Assembly: GCA_903927615.1 (NCBI GenBank)
Contig: CAIYNU010000087.1
Span: 62,001 to 126,000, forward strand
Source of the DNA: an uncultured Rhodospirillales bacterium
Lineage (GTDB): Bacteria; Pseudomonadota; Alphaproteobacteria; Azospirillales; Azospirillaceae
Reading direction: 5' to 3'
Length of the DNA: 64,000 nucleotides
The position numbers and the translations under genes were made by a program. Position 1 is the stretch's first letter. Each line of letters begins with the position of its first letter. Under the pieces are notes generated by a model, which made no database searches, was not told where the DNA came from, and saw nothing but the letters and a program-made list of their open reading frames with translations. Below, in pieces: positions 42,578-51,917 of the stretch.

Positions 42578-43147
42578 ACCGACGGGAGCCACAGTCCCCG
42601 CGTGAATTTCCAGAGTGCTGCCGGGACCGCAGGCCCGAACCAGAGCCAACAGATCCGGCAAGGCGAACGCCACGCAGCCTTCGGTCGGACCGCCATCCGG
42701 ACGGGCCACATGCATGAAAATGGCACTGCCTCGCCCGGGGATCACCGGATCATCATTATGACCAAGCACCACCACCAGATCATACAAGCCGTCATCACGC
42801 CACAGCCGTTCATGACCGGCGGCACAGGGGAGCCGGATCGGCCGGTTATAGCGCAAATCGGCGGGGTCATCGCACCACCCATCGTCGGAAGCAAGCTCCC
42901 CCACCGGCAAGCCGGTGACCGGCGGCGGCAGACGATCGGGGCGGTATAGCACGCGGCGCATCGGCCAGCGTCCGGCCGGCGTGGCTCCGTCGCCTTCGCG
43001 CTTGTCGACTCGAACCCCGCTACGGCCAAGCACCCCCCTCATGGCGCCGCCCGGCCCCCTGACACAACCGTCGGAGGTGACAACCACCACAACGGGCAAC
43101 GGCCCCGCCGTCACCGCGCCTCGCGCCCGGGCGCCAGCGGCTGACAA
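42551..43147 (-). CDS. L,D-transpeptidase (YkuD) family protein
   Basis: KREGDGATPAGRWPMRRVLYR, VVVLGHNDDPVIPGRGSAIFMHVARPDGGPTEGCVA. Confidence 0.85.
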   Translation of the reverse strand: MSAAGARARGAVTAGPLPVVVVVTSDGCVRGPGGAMRGVLGRSGVRVDKREGDGATPAGRWPMRRVLYRPDRLPPPVTGLPVGELASDDGWCDDPADLRYNRPIRLPCAAGHERLWRDDGLYDLVVVLGHNDDPVIPGRGSAIFMHVARPDGGPTEGCVAFALPDLLALVRACGPGSTLEIHAGTVAPVGSGPGPEQG

Positions 43148-43785
43148 TACAGGTGAGACTGGCTGACAACCGCGCAGAGCTTTTCAGCGGCGTCCCGATC
43201 GTCGAAGGGGCCGGCCAGCAAGCGTACGAAGGTCCCTTTGCCCTTCAGGACCACCGAGACCTTGCTGGGAGTCAGGGTTCCCAGCACCGCCGGCAACACA
43301 TGCCGCAACTCGGTCCAGCCCCGTTCGGCACCGCCGGCACTGCGGTAAGACGCTAAATGAACGTGCCAACGCGCCCCTTCGGCCTGGGGCAGCGCCTGAA
43401 CCGCGGCGTCGGGACCACCCGGCGATGCGCCCCGGGTGTCCGGCGGCGGCGCAGGAGGAAGCGACGCCATGGCCATGGTCGAGGTTGGCGTCGAGGTTGG
43501 CGTCGAGGTGAGCGTCGGGACGGGCGCCGGTGTCGCCTGAACCACCGTGGGTGGCGGCCGGATCATCACCGGAGCCGTTGATCGAACCGGGGTTGGAGTT
43601 GGGACCGGGGGCACTGCCAGGGCCGGGGCCGGGACCGGGGGCACCGTCCCGATGTCGATTGGCCCTCCCGAACGGGTCTGCACCTGGACACTGGGACTGG
43701 GGGCCGTGCCGACGCCTGGGGGCACATCCGAGGGGACCGGGGTCCCAAGGATACTGAGGGCGGCCCCCACAAACCGGAAGCTCAT
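43111..43785 (-). CDS. SPOR domain protein with Pro/Thr-rich linker
   Basis: WHVHLASYRSAGGAERGWTELRHVLPAVLG...FVRLLAGPFDDRDAAEKLCAVV. Confidence 0.75.
   Translation of the reverse strand: MSFRFVGAALSILGTPVPSDVPPGVGTAPSPSVQVQTRSGGPIDIGTVPPVPAPALAVPPVPTPTPVRSTAPVMIRPPPTVVQATPAPVPTLTSTPTSTPTSTMAMASLPPAPPPDTRGASPGGPDAAVQALPQAEGARWHVHLASYRSAGGAERGWTELRHVLPAVLGTLTPSKVSVVLKGKGTFVRLLAGPFDDRDAAEKLCAVVSQSHLYCQPLAPGREAR
43478..43510. repeat. 12-bp tandem repeat (gtcgaggttggc, about 2.8 copies) inside the SPOR-protein linker
   Basis: Read directly; encodes TSTPTSTPTST. Confidence 0.7.
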
Positions 43786-43798
43786 GGTCCTATCCTCC

Positions 43799-44392
43799 TC
43801 ATCCCTCGTCACTGAACCGCAAGGCCTGAAGGCCACCCGAAAGCTGATCGGCGTTCGAGCGGGTTCCCTGATTAAATATGCCCCAGGTAATAACCCCCTC
43901 TTTAAGGTGCCGATATAGCTCGTTTTGCTGCTGCCAAGTGCTGGAAATCATGCGGGTAATGGTTTGATGCACGCGTACCGACAGCGTTCCGAAATAAGGC
44001 TCGCAAGGAGCAATTTGCATCAGTAAGCTGCCGATCAATTGTTGTTCAACGGGAGTGGCCTTGCTCCTGTCGAGCAGACTCGCAGGATAGGGATCGTCTT
44101 TGCCGGTCTCCGGCGCCCTGGCGCGCAACGGCGCGAACGCCGGCATGGCCTCGGTGCGCGTCACGCATTCGGAGGCCCGACGCAATTCAGCGACGATCCG
44201 CTGATACTCCTCGGCCCGGACTTGAGCCGGGTTGTCGGCCTGGGCCTGGGGTGAGACGCCCCCCCCCGATGACGACCCCGTGCCATTGGCACAACCACCA
44301 AGCGCCCCCATCGCCACGGCCACAGCCAGAAGCGCAACACCAAACGGGTGGCGACACCAGGAGAGTTGGAAACGATTCTGAATCAAGGCCAT
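43799..44392 (-). CDS. Hypothetical lipoprotein
   Basis: MALIQNRFQLSWCRHPFGVALLAVAVAMGALGGCANG (lipobox LGGC). Confidence 0.55.
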   Translation of the reverse strand: MALIQNRFQLSWCRHPFGVALLAVAVAMGALGGCANGTGSSSGGGVSPQAQADNPAQVRAEEYQRIVAELRRASECVTRTEAMPAFAPLRARAPETGKDDPYPASLLDRSKATPVEQQLIGSLLMQIAPCEPYFGTLSVRVHQTITRMISSTWQQQNELYRHLKEGVITWGIFNQGTRSNADQLSGGLQALRFSDEG

Positions 44393-44586
44393 CTCAGATC
44401 TACCGTCGTGCTGGTGGCTGGCGTCGCACAACGCGACCGACGCCATGACGCGCCGCCCCACTTTACCACTCCCAATCGCACACGCAAAGCCTGAACCCAC
44501 GCCCCCGCAACGCGCCATGCCGCCGATGTCGGGGCGCCGGGCCGCGCAGAGGCGCTACCCTTGCCGCCTTGACCCCATCCCCACGA

Positions 44587-46128
44587 TCAATGCAAACCCA
44601 GCCATGCGACGGCCGCCGTCAGCGCGACAATGGCCGTCCACAACGGCCACAGGGCGGCATGGCGGCGATCGTGGGCGCGGGCCAGCGCGGCGATGGTTTC
44701 AGAGTCCAGTCGCAAGCCCTTTTCCAGCATCTCGGCCGTCCGCTGTGTGCCGCGGATGACATCGGGAAGCTGGCGCAAGGCGTGAATCACCCCTTCAACT
44801 TCATTGAGCACCCGAGCTTCCGGTCCCCGATGCTCGCGCATCCAGGCCTCGATCAGGGGCCGGGCCATTTCCCACATATTCATGTTGGGATTAAGCGCAC
44901 GTCCGACACCCTCGGCGGTCAGCATGCTTTTCTGGAGCAACAGCAGTTGGGGTTGCGTCTCCATCTCGAACTGCTCGGTCACAGCGAAAAGCTGGGCCAA
45001 CAGCCGGCCCACGGAAATCTCGTTCAGAGGCTTGTTGAGCAACGGTTCGCCGATGGAGCGGGCCGCCTGGGTGAACATTTCGATGGACTGGTTGGCCGGC
45101 ACATAGCCGGCCTCGAAATGAACCGCCGCCACCCGCCGGTAATCGCCGGTCAAAAAACCCAAGAGCATGTCCGCCAGATAGTAGCGGGTCGCGCGATCCA
45201 ACCGGCCCATGATGCCGAAATCCACCACCGTCACCCCGCCACTGTCGTTGACGAACAGGTTTCCAGGGTGAAGATCGGCGTGAAAATAACCGTCGCGGAA
45301 CACTTGATTGAAGAATGCCGCCGAGGCAATCGCCATAACCCGGTTCAGGTCGTGCCCGGCCTGCCGCAGCTTTTCGGCCTCGTCCACCTTGATGCCGCGG
45401 ATCCGTTCCAACGTCAGCACATGCTGGGCCGTCCGGTCCCAGTCCACATGGGGCACCTTGAACCAGGGATCATCCTTGAAGTTGCCCGCCAGCTCCGAAG
45501 CGGCCGCGGCCTCCATCCGCAGATCCATCTCGATGTGGGTGGTGCGTTCGAACATCTCCACCACCTCCAGCGGGCGGAGCCGGCGCAAGCGCGGCTGGGC
45601 GCGCAACGCCAGTTCGGTCAGCCAATACAGGAGGTCGATATCCCGCCGGAAGGAATGCTCGATGCCGGGGCGCAATACCTTGACCGCAACCTCCGCCCCC
45701 TCAATGGTCACAGCGAAATGGACCTGGGCAATGGAAGCCGCGGCGATAGCGTCCCGATTGAAGCTGGAAAAAAGCTGGTCGAGCGGCCGCCCCAACTGGT
45801 TTTCGATGATCGCGACGGCGTACTCCCCGGGAAACGGCGGCAGCCGATCCTGAAGATTGGCCAGATCGGCCGCAATCTCCTCCCCCACCAGATCAGAGCG
45901 CGTCGACAACGCCTGCCCCAACTTGATGAAGGTCGGCCCCAAAGCCGACAGGGCCGCCGCCAGCCGTTCACCAGGGCGGCCGGGAACGTTCCGTCTGGAA
46001 ATGAGCCGCCCGATCAGCGCCAGCCCAGGTTGGGTGTCGCGCAGTTCGTGCAGAAACAGGGCGTCATGCCGGGCCAGCGTCCGGATGATGACAAACAGCC
46101 GGGTCAGGTTGCGCGCGATACGAATCAT
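44587..46128 (-). CDS. ubiB: 2-polyprenylphenol 6-hydroxylase accessory protein UbiB
   Basis: LGPTFIKLGQALSTRSDLVG, AAASIAQVHFA, FHADLHPGNLFV, VDFGIMGRLD. Confidence 0.95.
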   Translation of the reverse strand: MIRIARNLTRLFVIIRTLARHDALFLHELRDTQPGLALIGRLISRRNVPGRPGERLAAALSALGPTFIKLGQALSTRSDLVGEEIAADLANLQDRLPPFPGEYAVAIIENQLGRPLDQLFSSFNRDAIAAASIAQVHFAVTIEGAEVAVKVLRPGIEHSFRRDIDLLYWLTELALRAQPRLRRLRPLEVVEMFERTTHIEMDLRMEAAAASELAGNFKDDPWFKVPHVDWDRTAQHVLTLERIRGIKVDEAEKLRQAGHDLNRVMAIASAAFFNQVFRDGYFHADLHPGNLFVNDSGGVTVVDFGIMGRLDRATRYYLADMLLGFLTGDYRRVAAVHFEAGYVPANQSIEMFTQAARSIGEPLLNKPLNEISVGRLLAQLFAVTEQFEMETQPQLLLLQKSMLTAEGVGRALNPNMNMWEMARPLIEAWMREHRGPEARVLNEVEGVIHALRQLPDVIRGTQRTAEMLEKGLRLDSETIAALARAHDRRHAALWPLWTAIVALTAAVAWLGLH

Positions 46129-46192
46129 GGGGTCCCTGGAAAGGGCGATACCGGTGCCGACATCCCTGTCGGCACCGCCCGCCGGGGCGCCG

Positions 46193-46996
46193 TCACAGGC
46201 GCCAGCCGGAATGAATGGCGGCAATGCCGCCGGTCAGGTTTCGATAGCGCACCTGTCCGAATCCGGCCGCCGCAATCCGCCGGACCAAGCTGTCCTGATC
46301 GGGGAACTGGCGGATGCTTTCGACCAGATACCGGTAGGCCGGTTCATCGCCGGCCACCAGCCCGCCAAGTTTGGGCAACAGTGTGAAGGAATAGGCGTCA
46401 TACACCTCGCGCAACAGCGGCACCACCACATGGCTGAATTCCAGGCAGAAGAAACGGCCGCCTGGTTTCAGCACGCGCCGGGCCTCGGCCAACGCGGCGT
46501 CGATACCCGAGACATTGCGCAAGCCGAAGGCGATGGTATAGGCGTCCACCGACCGCGCGGCAATGGGCAGGCGCTCGGCATCGGCCGTCACCCAATCGAT
46601 GCCCGAAAGCTGACCCTGGTTGACCGCCCGGTCACGGCCGACTCGCAGCATCGATTCGTTGATGTCGCAGACATGGACGTGGCTGCCGCCCCGCTCGAGA
46701 AAACGGAACGCGATGTCGCCGGTGCCGCCGGCCACATCCAACAGCACCATGCCCGGCCCAGGCCGGATCAGGTCCATCAGGGCAGCCTTCCACAACCGGT
46801 GAACGCCCACCGACATCAGGTCGTTCATCAGGTCGTAGCGCCCGGAAACGCTATCGAACACGGCCCGCACCAACCCGGCCTTCTCGGCCGGGTCCACTGC
46901 GGTAAAGCCGAACCAGCGCGCCTCCGCCCCGGGCTCGGGGGACTTGGCGGGCACCTCGGCCCGATCGGTCGGGTCTGTCTTGTCGCTTTCGCTCAT
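46193..46996 (-). CDS. ubiE: Demethylmenaquinone/ubiquinone methyltransferase UbiE
   Basis: VFDSVSGRYDLMNDLMSVGVHRLWK, VLLDVAGGTGDIAFRF, AFGLRNVSGIDAALAEARRVLKPGGRFFCLEFS. Confidence 0.96.
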   Translation of the reverse strand: MSESDKTDPTDRAEVPAKSPEPGAEARWFGFTAVDPAEKAGLVRAVFDSVSGRYDLMNDLMSVGVHRLWKAALMDLIRPGPGMVLLDVAGGTGDIAFRFLERGGSHVHVCDINESMLRVGRDRAVNQGQLSGIDWVTADAERLPIAARSVDAYTIAFGLRNVSGIDAALAEARRVLKPGGRFFCLEFSHVVVPLLREVYDAYSFTLLPKLGGLVAGDEPAYRYLVESIRQFPDQDSLVRRIAAAGFGQVRYRNLTGGIAAIHSGWRL

Positions 46997-47193
46997 GGAT
47001 CGCAGCATAGCGGTTTGCCCGCACCGGTGCCAGTTGCCTGATGCGGGCAACCGCACGAACCCCACCACCCGGGCAAAAAGCGCACACCCGCTCTCCCCCA
47101 CCGCTCCGACCCCGTAGAGGGCGGGTGCTCGACATCCCCCGAAAACGGCTTGCGCCCCAGCCGCCGCTGCTTTATAGAATCCCCCCGAAGCTG

Positions 47194-47269
47194 GTCCCCT
47201 TCGTCTAGAGGCCTAGGACACCGCCCTCTCACGGCGGTAACAGGGGTTCGAATCCCCTAGGGGACGCCA
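47194..47269 (+). tRNA. tRNA-Glu (anticodon CTC), CCA encoded
   Basis: GTCCCCTTCGTCTAGAGGCCTAGGACACCGCCCTCTCACGGCGGTAACAGGGGTTCGAATCCCCTAGGGGACGCCA. Confidence 0.95.
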
Positions 47270-47341
47270 ATTCCGTTGACGACAGAAAACCGTCAACGAA
47301 TTCAGCGGCCTAATCGGTACACGTTTTTGGCTTCCCCGTCG

Positions 47342-47364
47342 TGTCGTACACGCTTGTCGTACAC
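47342..47364. repeat. Direct repeat tgtcgtacac x2, possible arm-type recombinase sites
   Basis: 47342-47351 and 47355-47364; an inverted core gtgtacga occurs near the other island end at 51849-51856. Confidence 0.4.
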
Positions 47365-47384
47365 ACGAGTTAGTCGTTTTATGC

Positions 47385-48350
47385 TCACTGTATACATTCC
47401 ATAGGCGCGGCGACCTGTCGCGCCGAGTGTCGTGCATCAGTGAGGATGGCGCGCGCCTCTTTCTTTGCCTGCACCTTGATGGCGTCGGCCGCATCGGCGG
47501 CCACCTTGGCATCGGCCATCGCGCGCTTGGCTTCTGCGATGGCGACCCTTGACTTCATCGCCGCCGCTTCGGCCATCGCCTCACGATTCGTGGCCGCCTG
47601 TACCGTCACGGAAGCCGCCTCCGCATGCCGAACGAGTTCGGCGGTGGTCCGCGCCGCCGCTTGCTCCGTCTGCCACGCAACACGGGTGAGCCGTCGTTTC
47701 TGTGGTCCCAGGCGAGCAAGGCCGCAGGGCAAACCAACGGCGTGCCAGTAGGAGTCTTGCCAGGCGCGCATCGCCTCTTTGTAAGCACGGTCGCCGACCG
47801 CGTTCGCGGCCTTGCCGTCCGTGCCACCTCCCTTGGCCACACGAACCGCAGCGTCCTTCGCCGTCCATCCTGGATGCAGGCGCTTCGCCCGCATCTCGGG
47901 GTCATCGGGGAGCACGATGGCATGAAGGTGAGGGTGGGCTTCGTCCGTGTGCATGACCACGGACGCGAGTTGCCCGCCGAACTGATTCCGCAGCCACGCG
48001 ACGGTTCGAGCCTGCCAATCTTTCAGGAGGTCGGCTCCGTTCGCGTCGCCTTGCATCTGTTCCCAGGTCATCGGATACGAGGTAACCACCGTCGCAAGGG
48101 TGTGCTGGTCCTGTCGAATTTTCCGCGCCTTGCCCGCCGCCTCCGTCATCGCCGTGGCTGCCTTTGCGTCGTGAACCTCACGCGAGTCGGCCAACGGCGC
48201 CCCGTAAACCAACGTCGGCGCCATCGGCACGGCAACATGCTGGCAGGCATGGAGACAACGATAGGCCTCGTCAACGACGAAAGATGTTGACCGACCGTGC
48301 TTATCGGGTTCGCGTGAAAATGTTTCGAGATGAATGAACTGATAGCCCAT
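47385..48350 (-). CDS. MobV/Pre-family plasmid mobilization relaxase
   Basis: MGYQFIHLETFSR; HTDEAHPHLHAIVLP matches the HxDExxPHxH motif; Ala-rich coiled C-terminus. Confidence 0.8.
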   Translation of the reverse strand: MGYQFIHLETFSREPDKHGRSTSFVVDEAYRCLHACQHVAVPMAPTLVYGAPLADSREVHDAKAATAMTEAAGKARKIRQDQHTLATVVTSYPMTWEQMQGDANGADLLKDWQARTVAWLRNQFGGQLASVVMHTDEAHPHLHAIVLPDDPEMRAKRLHPGWTAKDAAVRVAKGGGTDGKAANAVGDRAYKEAMRAWQDSYWHAVGLPCGLARLGPQKRRLTRVAWQTEQAAARTTAELVRHAEAASVTVQAATNREAMAEAAAMKSRVAIAEAKRAMADAKVAADAADAIKVQAKKEARAILTDARHSARQVAAPMECIQ

Positions 48351-48563
48351 ATTAACCTCCCATGAACAGTATCACAGGATAAACCAGCAGGTTGCAAGAA
48401 AGTCGTAGTGACCGACTACCGCTATTACATAGCTGTCGGCCCTGCGGGGCGTCTCATGGGGCTTCGCCCCGCCGACGCCTCCCCTTATTTCACTCGCCGT
48501 GAGGGCGTTCCTCTGGGAACGTTGTTCCCAGTGGCGTACGTGAGCATGGTAGCAGGCAAGTCG

Positions 48564-48866
48564 TCAAGGTACGGCCCGCCCACGCTCGCAAGCTGCGCGC
48601 GGGTCCCCGAGGTCGACCTTGACGATAACGACGTGATGGCCGCTGTTCGCCTCCCGATGGTCGGCTTCCCACAAGCGCATTACAGGAACTTCAATCATTG
48701 GCAGTAGTCCCCAGGGCACCCAGGCAGCCCGTGGTCCGTCTCCGTAGATAACCCATAACAAGAGAGCAAAAATTAATAGCCGAAGGCCATCAAATTCTGG
48801 CGCAGACAGGATGTCGCGGACGATAATATCAGTATATTCTGGGGCGTCGGGCGCTCGCTTTTTCAT
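48564..48866 (-). CDS. Small hypothetical protein with one TM segment
   Basis: MKKRAPDAPEYTDIIVRDILSAPEFDGLRLLIFALLLWVIYG; plausible only. Confidence 0.35.
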   Translation of the reverse strand: MKKRAPDAPEYTDIIVRDILSAPEFDGLRLLIFALLLWVIYGDGPRAAWVPWGLLPMIEVPVMRLWEADHREANSGHHVVIVKVDLGDPRAACERGRAVP

Positions 48867-49236
48867 CATGCGCACGTAAACCGCTAGAGGTTTCTTATAT
48901 ATAATAACAATATGATGCTCAGACAAAATTCTTACAAATATTTTTTCTTTTGAAAAGAGATAGGTGCGGGGCCGTGATTATGTAAAAGGCATATTCCACT
49001 AGCTCATCCATGGAAGTTAATGCTACAATGTCTATCATGGCATACTCCAACAAAATCTAACAAGTCATATATTATCACTAATCGATGAATCATACAACGC
49101 CATACCTGCAACAAGATTGGCTTGAGCGCTGTTTCAAAAAAACAATCGGAGCAAATCGCCAATGCGTGTCAAGTCATCGCGCCTTTGGAACACTCAACAG
49201 CGAGCCGCCAAAAAATTTTAATCTAAATGCTAACAT

Positions 49237-51696
49237 TCAAATTCCAAAACCTTTCGCACGAAAACAGCTAATCACATTTTGAACCTCATTATCTCTCGAA
49301 AAACGATCGGCCGCCCTATTTGTAAGTGTAGACATCTTATCCCTCTGAGAGATAGATAGCTGCCCATTACATTCTAAAAATTTTATTGTCCCTCTAAGTA
49401 ATGAAACGTATGGCTGGACGGCAATTCGAGACCACGACGCTTCAAGGTCAATGGCATCACACAAACAATTGAAGGCTTCATTGTAACTATAAGTTATCGA
49501 GTAACCTTCCACATCCATCTGTGTCATTAATACTTTGCCAAGAGTCGTCAGTGTATGTGGGTGCCTTTCGATTGATACGGCGTGACGAGCATATCTACAA
49601 GACATTTCAAGGTAATTTTTACGATCTTCAATGATTGTCAGTCTAAAATATTTCGCGAGATTAAGAAGAGCAACCTGCTCCCAATACCGTGAGTTCCATT
49701 GCCACGCTTTTTGAGCCTGCGAATAAAACTTTTCAGAATTATTCTTCAGTAAATTTGCGACGACATCGTCATAATTAAATAGGCGGCCTACCAATCGGGA
49801 TTCAGGTGACCGTTGCATTATACTTCTTCTATTTACAAGCGACGAAATATGTTTCGAAAGCGAAACAAATATGTCTAGAAGCCTATCCTCGTCTTCTTCC
49901 GATGCTTTTTCCAACACAAGCTGAGCTAGAGTCGCATTTTCAGGGGCAACAAAATTCCTCTCTAAATCACAATATGCGAGCGGTAGTGGGTGATTGCCTC
50001 CAATTTGTAGTCTCAGGCCCGGCGGCCCTAAGGCTCCAATAAGAATTTCGTAGCGTAGCCCTCCCCGAAAGCAATGATACGCTAATGCTGTCATTATATA
50101 TCGATTCTTGTCAATATCAGATGATGCGGCAATCACGTCTCTGACAATACGATCTAGCGGATTGAAGTCATTCGTAATCCGACAGCAAGCAATCGCGATA
50201 GGCTCGTGGCTTACGCTAGTAACGAATTTTGCTCTATGTCTTATGACGGAAGGATTTGATACGATGCCGTACTCAATATATTTATCAATCAGCCGTTCAA
50301 TCTCAACACGCTGCAACTTAGTATCATGAATTATTCGGCAGTTGATACCAGATAATACTTGCCTGATGTAATCAAAGCGATAATTTCTCTCCGCTGCAAC
50401 AATAACGACATCTTGTTTTTCGAGTCTATTAATCATATCTGCAACAGCAGTAACCCGATCCGCAAAGTTATCAACAACCAGTACAACTGGCCCATCAATT
50501 AAATCTATTGCGCTCGCAGTATAAGAAGAAAGGCGACTGATGGCTGAGCAGATTAATGTTCGGTATCCGCGCCTAGCCAATTCAAACGCAGTGCGCCTAA
50601 GAACAGTAGTTTTTCCACTTCCTGGGATTTCAGAAAGAAGTATAATACGATTGACGCTGTCGGTTCTACCTAGCACTTTCTCAGCGCTATCCAACAACTC
50701 AGTAACAATCGGCCGCGAAATATCCTTGCCTGTTGCAATGTCCATCCATGAAGGCACGTGCCCGTACATAAACCTTGATATATACTGAGCGCTTGGCGTG
50801 TCAGATGGCACTAATTCAAAATCAGCGCTAAACGCCAAGGCAACTGACTTTGAAAGAGATGCGTGCAATAGACTCTGCATTTCATGAGGAACTAACTCTA
50901 ATGGCGTCGGCCTATGTGGCAAAATAGTTGCGCAATATTCAAAAAAATCGCGTGAATGGCCAACGAAATGCAAAAGATTATGCTTTGCGCACATACTGTG
51001 AGTGACTTCATCATCCACAGCCTCAACAATTATCGAAGGGCCTCGATCATCCCTCGAAGAAATATTAGTCCTGTGCGCGAGATAGAAATCAAGGTCGAAC
51101 TCATCCAGTGACGTTCCAGATATAATGAAAGGTTCGCTTTGCAAAAATTGCGCAAGCACAGTCATCCAATGACTTATATTTCTTATCTGACTTATGTATT
51201 CGTTTCTTGAAAATACATACCCCTTGCTGGCCGACAACACGCACCCATGGAGGTGTACAATAGGAAGTTCGCATAGATTTTGAGCTTCCTGAAAGTCATC
51301 GCTATAATGAATTGAAATACACTGTTGGCGCGAGTTATTTATCGAATAGACTTTCTCTAGTATATTGTCGACGTTCCATGTAAATATCCGCCGCCAGATA
51401 AATGATGATATTAATTCAGCAGTACGCCCTGGCGTGCCGCACTGGAATCGCTTTGTTACATATTCATCTATTTCTTTGTCAGTTAGTAGAGAATATACAC
51501 GCTGGAGCGTATGTGAATTACTTATCGACTTAAGTTTGCATAGCTCATCCCTAAAGGCGTTGCCACTCGGAAAAAGGCCAAAGTCATTGGTTGAATCCAT
51601 GCTTGCGCCAGCGCCGAGTAACAGATTGTACTGTCCAGACCGTAGGGCAGATAGAAACGCGGCTTTCTGCTGGGCGGTAATGTTTTTGAATGCCAT
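49237..51696 (-). CDS. SIR2-like domain fused to STAND-like P-loop NTPase and helical (TPR-like) C-terminus; putative anti-phage defense protein
   Basis: SIR2 motifs LLLGAGASMDSTNDFG, TWNVDNILEKVY, VHLHGCV, IISGTSLDEFDLDF; Walker A LSEIPGSGKTTVLRRTA; Walker B-like GPVVLVVDNFAD; helical C-terminus. Confidence 0.8.
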   Translation of the reverse strand: MAFKNITAQQKAAFLSALRSGQYNLLLGAGASMDSTNDFGLFPSGNAFRDELCKLKSISNSHTLQRVYSLLTDKEIDEYVTKRFQCGTPGRTAELISSFIWRRIFTWNVDNILEKVYSINNSRQQCISIHYSDDFQEAQNLCELPIVHLHGCVLSASKGYVFSRNEYISQIRNISHWMTVLAQFLQSEPFIISGTSLDEFDLDFYLAHRTNISSRDDRGPSIIVEAVDDEVTHSMCAKHNLLHFVGHSRDFFEYCATILPHRPTPLELVPHEMQSLLHASLSKSVALAFSADFELVPSDTPSAQYISRFMYGHVPSWMDIATGKDISRPIVTELLDSAEKVLGRTDSVNRIILLSEIPGSGKTTVLRRTAFELARRGYRTLICSAISRLSSYTASAIDLIDGPVVLVVDNFADRVTAVADMINRLEKQDVVIVAAERNYRFDYIRQVLSGINCRIIHDTKLQRVEIERLIDKYIEYGIVSNPSVIRHRAKFVTSVSHEPIAIACCRITNDFNPLDRIVRDVIAASSDIDKNRYIMTALAYHCFRGGLRYEILIGALGPPGLRLQIGGNHPLPLAYCDLERNFVAPENATLAQLVLEKASEEDEDRLLDIFVSLSKHISSLVNRRSIMQRSPESRLVGRLFNYDDVVANLLKNNSEKFYSQAQKAWQWNSRYWEQVALLNLAKYFRLTIIEDRKNYLEMSCRYARHAVSIERHPHTLTTLGKVLMTQMDVEGYSITYSYNEAFNCLCDAIDLEASWSRIAVQPYVSLLRGTIKFLECNGQLSISQRDKMSTLTNRAADRFSRDNEVQNVISCFRAKGFGI

Positions 51697-51773
51697 TTTG
51701 ATGCCATCCCCAACCGCGAGTGCGCGACGCATCGTAATCTTAGCTCGAAAAAAAACAAGAGAAAACAGGTCAA

Positions 51774-51802
51774 TTAGAACGACCTAAAACAGGTCGTTCT
51801 AA
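51774..51802. promoter_or_regulatory. 12-bp perfect inverted repeat (ttagaacgacct-aaaac-aggtcgttctaa) upstream of the SIR2-STAND gene
   Basis: Read directly; ends about 78 bp upstream of the start codon; overlaps direct repeats aaaacaggtc (51762-51771, 51786-51795). Confidence 0.55.
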
Positions 51803-51917
51803 ACGCGCCTCTCGTTATAGGTTGACCGTTGACACAAACTCAAAGGACGTGTACGATACGCCTGACTGACACGATGAACGCATCAAGAGCTTGTGCCCCG
51901 TAAGTCGTTGATACCCA

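Noticed and set aside
44569-46386. 605-aa plus-strand ORF over ubiB
   Set aside because: Shadow ORF antisense to ubiB
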